Positions 25,037-31,200 of a stretch of 31,200 nucleotides of DNA are shown here, one piece after another. The notes under the pieces are model-generated. The model saw nothing but the letters and a program-made list of their open reading frames with translations. It ran no database searches and was not told the origin of the DNA. The stretch lies in IMG/VR virus record IMGVR_UViG_3300028384_000677, positions 1 to 31,200 of that record, one strand, 5' to 3'. A program made the position numbers and the translations under genes. The stretch comes from a virus. How positions within the stretch are numbered: position 1 is the first letter of the stretch; each line of letters begins with the position of its first letter.

Positions 25037-26179
25037 ATGGCTAATATTAGTATATGGAACGGATCATCTACCTTCAGCACAGGCCAAACACCATTTGGTT
25101 TTTACGACAATGATACAGACTTTCAGTCTGATGCTGATAAAGTAGCTGCTTTTTGTGCAACACGATTAGGATATCCTTTGATGGATGTTGAACTTCAATC
25201 AGGATCATTTTATGCTTGTTTTGAAGAAGCTATAACTACATACGGTAATGAAATATTCCAATACAAAATTAGAGAAAACTACCTTAACTTAGAAGGAGCT
25301 TCAACAGGAAGTGCTGTTAATAACCAGTTGATAGAGTCAAATATAAATAGATTTGTTCAAATTGCTAAAAATTACGGCACAGAAGCAGGTGTAGGGGGTA
25401 ATGTAACTAAGTATTCCGGTTCATTAGAAGTAACAGCATCACAGCAGAGCTATGATTTAGATGCTTGGGCTACAGATAATAATATAGACGGAGGAATAGA
25501 GGTAAGAAAGATATTTTATGAAGCACCTCCTGCTATTCAACGTTATTTTGATCCATATGCAGGTACCGGTACAGGTATTCAATCTTTAATGGATGCTTTT
25601 GACTTTGGATCGTTTAGTCCTGGTGTAAATTTCCTACTAATGCCAGCTTCTTATGATATATTAAAGACTCAAGCTATTGAATTCAATGATCAAATTAGAA
25701 AGTCTACGTTTACTTTTGAATTAGTTAATAATCAATTAAAAATATTCCCTATACCTACTAATAGCGGTAAATTAATATTCGAATATTATAAATTAGATGA
25801 TAAATCAGCTATTAACTTCAATAATTCACCCGGTTTAATTACAAATGTAGCAGAAGTACCGTATAATAACCCTACTTACGAACACATTAATAGTGTAGGA
25901 CGTCAATGGATCTTTAGATATACATTAGCTTTAGCAAAAGAATTATTAGCTTATATTAGAGGTAAGTATCAAACAGTCCCAGTACCTGGTTCAGAAGCAA
26001 CTTTGAATCAAGGAGACTTATTAGCTGATGCAAGAACTGAAAAAGAGAACCTATTAACTAATTTAAGAGAAATGTTAAATGAAACTTCGAGAGGAGCACA
26101 AATGGAAGCACAATCACAAGAGGCTGACTTCTTAAGATCTACTTTATCTCAAGTTCCTTTAACAATACATGTAGGATAA
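25037..26179 (+). CDS. putative neck/head-completion protein, gp13-type
   Basis: The 380-aa protein has a mixed beta N-terminal part and a helical C-terminus. NSVGRQWIFRYTLALAKELLAYIRGKY is followed by VPVPGSEATLNQGDLLADA, then EKENLLTNLREMLNETSR and DFLRSTLSQVPLTIHVG. I recognise this C-terminal pattern from structural proteins in the neck-gene position of marine T4-like phages. T4 gp13 joins the filled head to the tail together with gp14. The gp13 assignment rests on position, followed by gp14- and gp15-like genes, and on the helix pattern, so it is probable rather than certain. The stop shares one base with the next start. Confidence 0.65.
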   Translation: MANISIWNGSSTFSTGQTPFGFYDNDTDFQSDADKVAAFCATRLGYPLMDVELQSGSFYACFEEAITTYGNEIFQYKIRENYLNLEGASTGSAVNNQLIESNINRFVQIAKNYGTEAGVGGNVTKYSGSLEVTASQQSYDLDAWATDNNIDGGIEVRKIFYEAPPAIQRYFDPYAGTGTGIQSLMDAFDFGSFSPGVNFLLMPASYDILKTQAIEFNDQIRKSTFTFELVNNQLKIFPIPTNSGKLIFEYYKLDDKSAINFNNSPGLITNVAEVPYNNPTYEHINSVGRQWIFRYTLALAKELLAYIRGKYQTVPVPGSEATLNQGDLLADARTEKENLLTNLREMLNETSRGAQMEAQSQEADFLRSTLSQVPLTIHVG

Positions 26180-26478
26180 TGAAGCTTTTAACCATTATAG
26201 AACAAATAATGTTTAATACCTATGAAGGTATGGTACGAGTTATGTATCAAGATGGAGAAAGCGAAAACTTAGCTGAGCTTTTACGTGCATTACCCGGTGT
26301 TACAACAGTAACAAACGCAGGATCATCCTCAGAAATGGGTGCAATGACATTTAAAGTTAAGTTAATCAGTCAAAAAGAAGGAAAAGAAGCATTTGATGCA
26401 TTTAAGAACAACGCTACCTCTAAGTATAGTAATATAATCAAAATAGAGATAGCAGAAGAAACAATAGAAGAAAAGTAA
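26179..26478 (+). CDS. small conserved protein between neck genes
   Basis: The 99-aa protein MKLLTIIEQIMFNTYEGMVR... has an alternating helix/strand pattern: LAELLRALPGVTTVTNAG, MTFKVKLISQKEGKEAFDAF, then SNIIKIEIAEETIEEK. This suggests a small ferredoxin-like alpha/beta fold. I know similar short proteins from other aquatic myoviruses but not their role. It shares one base with the genes on both sides (TAATG), so the three are surely co-translated; a structural or assembly role in the neck is inferred from this. Confidence 0.6.
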   Translation: MKLLTIIEQIMFNTYEGMVRVMYQDGESENLAELLRALPGVTTVTNAGSSSEMGAMTFKVKLISQKEGKEAFDAFKNNATSKYSNIIKIEIAEETIEEK

Positions 26479-26963
26479 TGCTATTCGGAAGTAACAGAGA
26501 TTTTGATTTACTAGTAAGTATCAACAGAGAATTACTAAAAGATATAGTTGAGCAAGAAATACTCATCTATAAATTAAGTATTGCCGAAACTTCCACTAAT
26601 TTATACGGAGAAGCATTAGAAAAAACCTACCTAGAACCAGTTAAGTTAAACTGTCTTATTACTAGAGGTGATCAAGTGATAGATATCAATGAATTTGGCC
26701 CTGATTTAGGTAGAAATGCTTCATTTGCTTTATTAAGAAGAGATTTAGAAGACATTCAGCTAGTTCCTGAGGTAGGAGATATAGTAATGTGGCATGAAGA
26801 CTACTATGAAGTGGATTTAGTTAAGGAAAACGAATTATTCTACGGTAGAAACAATAATTATAATATAGAACGTACCTCTGGATACGGAGAATCTATATCA
26901 TTAGTATTAGATTGTCACTTAACAAGAGCAGATAGAGTAGGAATCGCTAGACAAAGACTATAA
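26478..26963 (+). CDS. putative neck/connector protein, gp14-type
   Basis: The 161-aa protein contains YGEALEKTYLEPVKLNCLIT, INEFGPDLGRNASFALLRRD and LVPEVGDIVMWHEDYYEVD, then NELFYGRNNNYNI. A beta-rich protein with PEVGD followed by an aromatic strand is the pattern of T4 gp14-like and head-tail connector proteins. T4 gp14 itself is longer (256 aa). It sits between gp13- and gp15-like genes, which supports the call, but the sequence identity is not certain enough for a gene symbol. Confidence 0.55.
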   Translation: MLFGSNRDFDLLVSINRELLKDIVEQEILIYKLSIAETSTNLYGEALEKTYLEPVKLNCLITRGDQVIDINEFGPDLGRNASFALLRRDLEDIQLVPEVGDIVMWHEDYYEVDLVKENELFYGRNNNYNIERTSGYGESISLVLDCHLTRADRVGIARQRL

Positions 26964-26967
26964 TTAG

Positions 26968-28182
26968 ATGGCTAGAAGAAAAAAACCGGTACCTAAAAAA
27001 CAATCAGAACTATTGCAACAGCAAATAGATCCGATCCTACCTGTAAGTAAACCTCCTGTACCTAATTCTAAGAAAAGAGAAAATCAAAGAACAGTAAAAG
27101 GAGATAATGTTAAGAGATTTACTATAGGTTTAAGAGATATAGATGAAACTATAGTATACTACTTTAATAATATTATAAAGCCTAGTGTAATACAAAACGG
27201 CTCTAAGCTGAACGTACCAATTCTATATGGTTCTCCGGAAAGATGGAAAGCTGTGCAGAAAGACGGTTTTTACCGTGATAAAAACGGTAAGATACAGGCT
27301 CCTTTGATCATGTTTAAAAGAGATTCTGTAGAAAAAAATAGAACCTTAGGAAGTAAGGTAGATGCTATCAGTCCAATCAATGTCGGCATTTATAAAAAGC
27401 AGTTTTCTAAGAAAAATATATACGATAGATTTAGTTTGGTTACTAATAGAGAGCCAATAAATGAATACTACGGAATTATTGTACCAGAATACGTTACTTT
27501 AACCTATTCCTGTATGATATTTACCGATTATATAGAGCAAATGAACAAGATAGTAGAAGCCATTAATTATGCTTCTGATTCTTATTGGGGAGACCCTGAA
27601 AAATTTAGCTTTAGAGCAAGAATTGACTCATATACCACGACTACTGAACTGTCTCAAGGACAAGATCGTGCGGCTAAGACGAATTTTACATTAACTATGA
27701 ATGGACATATAGTACCTGATAGTATAAATGCACAGTTAGCCGGTATGAATAAGTATTATTCTAAATCTTCAGTAACTTTTGGTATGGAATTAGCAGGAGA
27801 TATTGAAGAATTAGCAGCAAGAGCAAGAACACCAGAATCAGAAGCAGACTACAGATTCTTCGATCAAGGTACTTTAGGAGTTCAGAGATTCGGTATGACA
27901 ACAGAACAGATAAACTATGTTGCTCTGCATAATACATTTATAGCAGACTTCGTATCTACTAACACTGCTTTATTTAATAATAAAACTATAGAAGAAACAC
28001 CGGCAGGATTTACATCTGGAGATGAAAGGTTTACTCTATACATTAATGGACAATTTATTCCTGCTAATTTCTATACTGTACAGCAGTTAGGTAATGATGT
28101 ATCTGCAGTTATACAAACAGGACAGACAGAATACTCTCTAGATGATGGAGATGAAGTAGTAATTAGTGGAAAAATAAGATAA
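26968..28182 (+). CDS. putative tail-completion protein, gp15-like
   Basis: The 404-aa protein has a basic, Pro/Lys-rich N-terminus (about 1-45). LNVPILYGSPERWKAV (about 81-96), APLIMFKRDSVEKNRTLG and NIYDRFSLVTNREPIN follow, then YVTLTYSCMIFTDYIEQMNK. The order (VPI-Y-xxxR, then P.I.F, then a strand-rich domain handling a multi-residue YxxEQ..K segment) resembles T4 gp15, which caps the tail sheath and tube and joins them to the neck. The C-terminal 100 residues (FTLYINGQFIPANFYTV) look like an added beta domain of the kind seen in structural proteins. The gp15 assignment is probable. Confidence 0.6.
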   Translation: MARRKKPVPKKQSELLQQQIDPILPVSKPPVPNSKKRENQRTVKGDNVKRFTIGLRDIDETIVYYFNNIIKPSVIQNGSKLNVPILYGSPERWKAVQKDGFYRDKNGKIQAPLIMFKRDSVEKNRTLGSKVDAISPINVGIYKKQFSKKNIYDRFSLVTNREPINEYYGIIVPEYVTLTYSCMIFTDYIEQMNKIVEAINYASDSYWGDPEKFSFRARIDSYTTTTELSQGQDRAAKTNFTLTMNGHIVPDSINAQLAGMNKYYSKSSVTFGMELAGDIEELAARARTPESEADYRFFDQGTLGVQRFGMTTEQINYVALHNTFIADFVSTNTALFNNKTIEETPAGFTSGDERFTLYINGQFIPANFYTVQQLGNDVSAVIQTGQTEYSLDDGDEVVISGKIR

Positions 28183-28183
28183 G

Positions 28184-28561
28184 ATGGCATTAATTCAATG
28201 GAAACAGATTGACTCTTATTTATCCGGTTCGAAAGCGTTAACCGGGAGTCTCGACATATCTGGTTCCCTTAATATTGACGGTCCTTTAACTGTAGATGGT
28301 GAAATATTTAACGCAGGTATTTTTACACAAACAGGTTCTTATTACTCAACAACAAATGACTTAAAAGTTACGGGTTCTTTTGACTTTTCTTTAGATGGTT
28401 CTAGTGATAAAATAACAGTATCATCTGGGGGAGATTTAAAATTTCAATTTAACGAACAAGGAACTGCGAAGTTTGAACCACAAGCTAATACCCCCACTGC
28501 AGTAAGCGGTGGAATGTTTTATAGTGGTTCGGATGAGTTCTTTCTTGGATTTAATAATTAG
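28184..28561 (+). CDS. short fibre-like structural protein
   Basis: The 125-aa protein starts MALIQWKQIDSYLSGSKALTG and continues with repeated beta turns: SLDISGSLNIDGPLTVDG, GSYYSTTNDLKVTGSFDFS, then SGSDEFFLGFNN. The SGSLNIDG and LKVTGS repeats are typical of trimeric tail-fibre or appendage shafts. It is too short to be a complete fibre and may be an adaptor or a truncated relative of the two larger proteins downstream. It starts 1 base after the tail-completion gene and ends just before a promoter-bearing gap. Confidence 0.6.
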   Translation: MALIQWKQIDSYLSGSKALTGSLDISGSLNIDGPLTVDGEIFNAGIFTQTGSYYSTTNDLKVTGSFDFSLDGSSDKITVSSGGDLKFQFNEQGTAKFEPQANTPTAVSGGMFYSGSDEFFLGFNN

Positions 28562-28565
28562 ACGA

Positions 28566-28573
28566 TATTTATA
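28566..28573 (+). promoter_or_regulatory. TATTTATA motif, candidate late promoter of fibre gene
   Basis: GATATTTATAATATATAAAA lies in the 35-base gap, ending 23 bases before the ATG at 28597. Same orientation as the others. Confidence 0.5.
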
Positions 28574-28596
28574 ATATATAAAACTCATCACATACC

Positions 28597-29586
28597 ATGG
28601 CAAACTGGAAAAAGATAATAGTTAGTGGATCTGACGCTCATTTAGCTTCGATTACTTCCTCTATACTTACAAACGACAACATTTTAGTAGCTGGCGCAGG
28701 TGGAGCTATCGAAAGCAGCGGGATTACCTACGATGGTTCTACTTTCGGCCTAGGCACCTCAGTAATAACTTCAACAGGAGCAACATCTATCCTTTCAGGT
28801 TCCTTTAGCGGTTCCTTCCAAGGAGATGGTTCAGGATTAACAGGGTTACCTACTAGTCTTAGTATTGTTGGCGATACAGGTACCGATACTGTTGACCTAC
28901 TTAACGATACGTTAACATTTGACGGAGGTACTAGCTTATCAACCACAGTAACTAATAACCAAGTATCTGTAGGTGTTGATGCAGGAGGAATTACAGAGAC
29001 TCAGTTAAATACTTCAGTTGCAGGTACCGGTTTATCAGGAGGTGGTGGTACTGCATTATCAGTTGATTACGGAACAACAGCAGGTACAGCAGCACAAGGT
29101 AATGTAGGATTAACATTTAGCGGTACAGCAAACGAAATTGAATTATCTACTAACACTGTTTCAACAGTCGGTGGCGGAGGTAGTGTTGTAATTGGCTTAC
29201 CAAATAACGTTGCAGTTTCTAATAACTTAACAGTCGGTGGTGATTTAACAGTAAGCGGTACAACAACAACTCTAAATACAGCTAACTTATTAGTAGAAGA
29301 TAGATTTATTCTTCTTAATTCTGGTTCAGCCAATCCAGATGAAGGTGGTATCGTAATTGATGAAGGAGCAGGATCTGGACATGCATTCATTTATGAAGCA
29401 GATGCAGGTGTAACTAGATGGGGTTTCAATGCATCTGTTGATAGTACAGCCACTACAGCTAATACAACAGCTTATGCTGCAGCAGTAGTAGATGAAACTA
29501 ACACAAACCACTCTGATTCAGCTGAATACCAAAAGAACGGAAATATTAAAATAGATTCTTCAGGAGAAATTTGGATTTATTCATAA
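28597..29586 (+). CDS. tail-fibre/appendage protein with WKKIIVSGSDA N-terminus
   Basis: The 329-aa protein is rich in Gly, Ser, Thr and Val, with shaft-like repeats (STGATSILSGSFSGSFQGDG, LTVGGDLTVSGTTTTLNTAN). A C-terminal domain contains LLVEDRFILLNSGSANPDEGG, IVIDEGAGSGHAFIYE and TRWGFN. The latter segment recurs in fibre-like proteins of marine phages. The first residues, MANWKKIIVSGSDAHLASI, are nearly repeated at the start of the gene at 29876, so this is probably a shared attachment module. I expect a structural protein of the tail tip or fibres; its receptor is unknown. Confidence 0.7.
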   Translation: MANWKKIIVSGSDAHLASITSSILTNDNILVAGAGGAIESSGITYDGSTFGLGTSVITSTGATSILSGSFSGSFQGDGSGLTGLPTSLSIVGDTGTDTVDLLNDTLTFDGGTSLSTTVTNNQVSVGVDAGGITETQLNTSVAGTGLSGGGGTALSVDYGTTAGTAAQGNVGLTFSGTANEIELSTNTVSTVGGGGSVVIGLPNNVAVSNNLTVGGDLTVSGTTTTLNTANLLVEDRFILLNSGSANPDEGGIVIDEGAGSGHAFIYEADAGVTRWGFNASVDSTATTANTTAYAAAVVDETNTNHSDSAEYQKNGNIKIDSSGEIWIYS

Positions 29587-29605
29587 AAGTTCTTAAATTA
29601 GTTAT

Positions 29606-29773
29606 ATGGGTATTGTAAGTAAGCAAAAGGATAAGGAAAACTTCCTTTCAGTAGAAGATATAGAGTTTATTTTGCATAAGCTTCGAGAAGCTCCTTATAC
29701 AGGACATGAATTTGAAAAGTTCTATGCCGTATGGGCCAAGCTTGCAACTAAGCATAAACAATTAAAAAAATAA
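29606..29773 (+). CDS. 55-aa conserved helical protein
   Basis: A short gene (MGIVSKQKDKENFLSVEDIE..., ending KHKQLKK and TAA) starts 19 bases after the fibre gene. FLSVEDIEFILHKLREAPYT and FEKFYAVWAKLATKH form two predicted helices. I recall similar 50-60-residue proteins with a (L/F)(T/S)VEELEFLL helix in cyanophage structural regions; the function is unknown. Codon use agrees with its neighbours, and a terminator follows immediately, which supports it being a real gene. Confidence 0.65.
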   Translation: MGIVSKQKDKENFLSVEDIEFILHKLREAPYTGHEFEKFYAVWAKLATKHKQLKK

Positions 29774-29774
29774 A

Positions 29775-29797
29775 GAAAGAGCCTTACGGGCTCTTTT
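29775..29797 (+). terminator. probable rho-independent terminator
   Basis: AAAGAGCC and GGCTCTTT form an 8-bp stem with loop TTACG directly after the stop of the 55-aa gene. The T-tract is short (TTTT, three of them in the stem), so termination may be partial. Confidence 0.7.
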
Positions 29798-29799
29798 GC

Positions 29800-29807
29800 T
29801 ATTTATA
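29800..29807 (+). promoter_or_regulatory. TATTTATA motif, candidate late promoter
   Basis: CTATTTATATTTAAAC follows the terminator and precedes the next fibre gene by 68 bases. Same orientation as the others. Confidence 0.5.
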
Positions 29808-29820
29808 TTTAAACCTATTA

Positions 29821-29852
29821 TTGGCCCCGAAAGGGGAAGTGGGCACTTAGTG
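29821..29852 (+). promoter_or_regulatory. structured leader with GNRA-type hairpin
   Basis: CCCC-GAAA-GGGG (29825-29836) forms a tetraloop hairpin. AAGTGGGCACTT (inverted repeat) and CAC-TTA-GTG (29844-29852) follow as competing short stems. This GC-rich patch is unusual in an AT-rich gap and lies in the presumed leader of the fibre gene. Function unknown. Confidence 0.4.
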
Positions 29853-29875
29853 TAACCAACCATAATTGAGAAGAT

Positions 29876-31200
29876 ATGCCAAACTGGAAAAAACTGATAG
29901 TTAGCGGGTCAGACGCTAACCTTAACTCTCTTGATGTAACCGCTAATATAGAAGTAGGCGGTATTCTTTCCCTTCCATACGGAAGTGCTTCTGCACCTTC
30001 CTTAACATTCACAGGAGATACAGATACTGGTCTATATAGATCAGCAGCTAACAACTTATCAATCACATCAGGTGGCACTCAAAGATTAGTAATAGGTAGT
30101 GACGTAAATATACAAAATGCCACAGATTTAAACATAACCGGTACTAGTAGACGTTTAAGTTTCACTTCCGGTACAGGTACAGTAAGGACAACATCACCTA
30201 ATAGTTTATTCTTTCAAACAAACAATACTACTGCTTTAACTATAAATTCTGCTCAAAGTATACAGTTTGATTCGTATGGTTCAGGTAATAAAACAGGAAC
30301 ATTAGCATATACCTTAGGTGTTGATTCTTCTGGTAATATTATAGAATTTACAGGAGGTACTGGAGGAGGAACAGTATCATCCATCACAGATGGAGCAGAT
30401 ACTAGAGTAGCTTACTTCAACGGAACAGATTCATTAGAAGGTTCAGCAAATTTCACTTGGGATGATTCTCAGCTTACCGTTGTAGGGGATGTAGAAGCAG
30501 ATGAGCTTATAGGTGATTTAAGAGGAGCTGTTCTATTTAAAGCACAAGCAGGAGAAGCTTTATCAAAAGGAGATGTAGTCTATATTTCTGGCATATCAGG
30601 GACTACAACAGTCGTATCAAAAGCAGATGCAGACGATGCAAATAAAATGCCTGCGTTCGGTGTAGCAGCAACAGCTGCTTCTTTAAATAATCCTGTCGAT
30701 ATTTACACATTTGGTACCTTACAAGGTATAGATACTTCTACACCAGGTTGGTCTTTAGGAGATGAATTATACGTTGATACAACAGCAGGAGGATTAACTA
30801 ATTCTGCTCCAACAGGAGAAAGTGCTCTTCTTCAAAAAATAGGTAAAGTTACAAGAGTGCATGCTTCAGCAGGTTCCATTAAAATTATGGGTGCCGGTAG
30901 AACAAATGCAGTACCTAACCTAAATGAAGGTAGGTTATTTGTTGGTAATTCTTCTAATCAAGCAGTAGCAGATGGTACTGTTCATGTTGATATAGCAAAT
31001 AGTAGAGTAGGTATTGGTACGTCAACACCAGGACAAAAACTACATGTAGACGGTAATATCAGAGTTGGAGATTCAGCAGATGCTGTATATTCTAATAGAT
31101 TTTTTGGGCTATCAAACGCTTCTGTTTATTTACAATCTAATAGTGGCTACCCAATAATCTTTAACGCCGGTGCATCTGAAAAAATGCGTATTACTAATGC
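29876..31200 (+). CDS. large tail-fibre-like protein, 3' partial
   Basis: The frame is open from ATG 29876 to the window end (441 complete codons), so the gene continues beyond. The start MPNWKKLIVSGSDANLNSL repeats the N-terminus of the gene at 28597. Next come LTFTGDTDTGLYRSAANNLS and ITSGGTQRLVIGSD, beta-rich segments common in fibre proteins. A globular part (AQAGEALSKGDVVYISGISG, AFGVAATAASLNNPVDIYTFG, about 220-300) and VGIGTSTPGQKLHVDGNIRV (about 380-399) follow; the latter is a well-known repeat of phage fibres and adhesins. It probably forms a receptor-binding fibre or its shaft. The GC-structured leader and a candidate promoter lie upstream. Confidence 0.75.
   Translation, partial: MPNWKKLIVSGSDANLNSLDVTANIEVGGILSLPYGSASAPSLTFTGDTDTGLYRSAANNLSITSGGTQRLVIGSDVNIQNATDLNITGTSRRLSFTSGTGTVRTTSPNSLFFQTNNTTALTINSAQSIQFDSYGSGNKTGTLAYTLGVDSSGNIIEFTGGTGGGTVSSITDGADTRVAYFNGTDSLEGSANFTWDDSQLTVVGDVEADELIGDLRGAVLFKAQAGEALSKGDVVYISGISGTTTVVSKADADDANKMPAFGVAATAASLNNPVDIYTFGTLQGIDTSTPGWSLGDELYVDTTAGGLTNSAPTGESALLQKIGKVTRVHASAGSIKIMGAGRTNAVPNLNEGRLFVGNSSNQAVADGTVHVDIANSRVGIGTSTPGQKLHVDGNIRVGDSADAVYSNRFFGLSNASVYLQSNSGYPIIFNAGASEKMRITN

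Noticed and set aside
25342-25349. T4-type late promoter TATAAATA on the + strand
   Set aside because: Single copy inside the gp13-type gene, not upstream of a start.
29067-30078. Minus-strand frames in the fibre region
   Set aside because: Complement of Gly/Thr/Ser-rich codons; they cross the terminator and start signals of real genes.
1-31200. tRNA genes
   Set aside because: No cloverleaf-like stretch was noticed in the short gaps, and almost all DNA is coding; a tRNAscan run would settle it.

Overview
The window is part of a tailed-phage genome, most likely a T4-like myovirus. Every gene I can support lies on the + strand, genes are packed end to end (many ATGA or TAATG stop/start overlaps), and the base composition is AT-rich. 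Recognisable T4-type head genes are the large terminase (gp17-like), portal (gp20-like), prohead protease (gp21-like), acidic scaffold (gp22-like) and major capsid protein (gp23-like). Putative neck/tail-completion proteins and tail-fibre-like proteins follow. Almost no start codon has a Shine-Dalgarno sequence in front of it, and one gene encodes a lipoprotein with a Tyr/Asn-rich mature region. Both fit a Bacteroidetes (flavobacterial, possibly marine) host, but the host is an inference.

Layout. (a) 2-760: 3' part of a RecB/PD-(D/E)XK-type nuclease. (b) 757-1419: lipoprotein whose last 79 codons overlap the next gene in another frame. (c) 1181-4747: P-loop kinase, a nucleotidyltransferase fused to two HExxH zincin-like regions, and a HAD phosphatase. 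(d) 4740-7238: zinc-ribbon protein, coiled-coil/membrane protein, and small basic and hypothetical proteins. (e) 7279-13784: a 1243-aa mosaic protein, a 564-aa protein with a Gly/Asp/Glu tail, and a PD-(D/E)XK-like protein. (f) 13789-24195: terminase, portal, three accessory proteins, protease, a hydrophobic protein, scaffold and capsid, closed by a strong terminator. (g) 24303-28182: PhoH-like ATPase and neck/completion proteins. (h) 28184 to the window end: three fibre-like proteins, two sharing an N-terminal module, plus a 55-aa protein.

How the genes may work together. The most interesting pattern is that many accessory proteins begin with about ten residues ending in a (L/I/F/Y)xE site followed by a small or polar residue, such as MIKLADLILE/A, MNTSIVDLLE/A, MHKLEKLILE/S, MNVVDKLYTE/W and MKLADIIFE/S. 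This resembles the capsid-targeting sequence of the T4 internal proteins (MKTYQEFIAE/A), which gp21 cleaves inside the prohead. I infer that a kinase, a HAD phosphatase, a nuclease-like protein, a hydrophobic protein and several large unknown proteins could be packaged with the DNA and ejected into the host. A second pattern is a recurring intergenic motif, TATTTAT(A/T), always in the same orientation just upstream of genes. It is the reverse complement of the T4 late promoter core TATAAATA and probably marks transcription units here.
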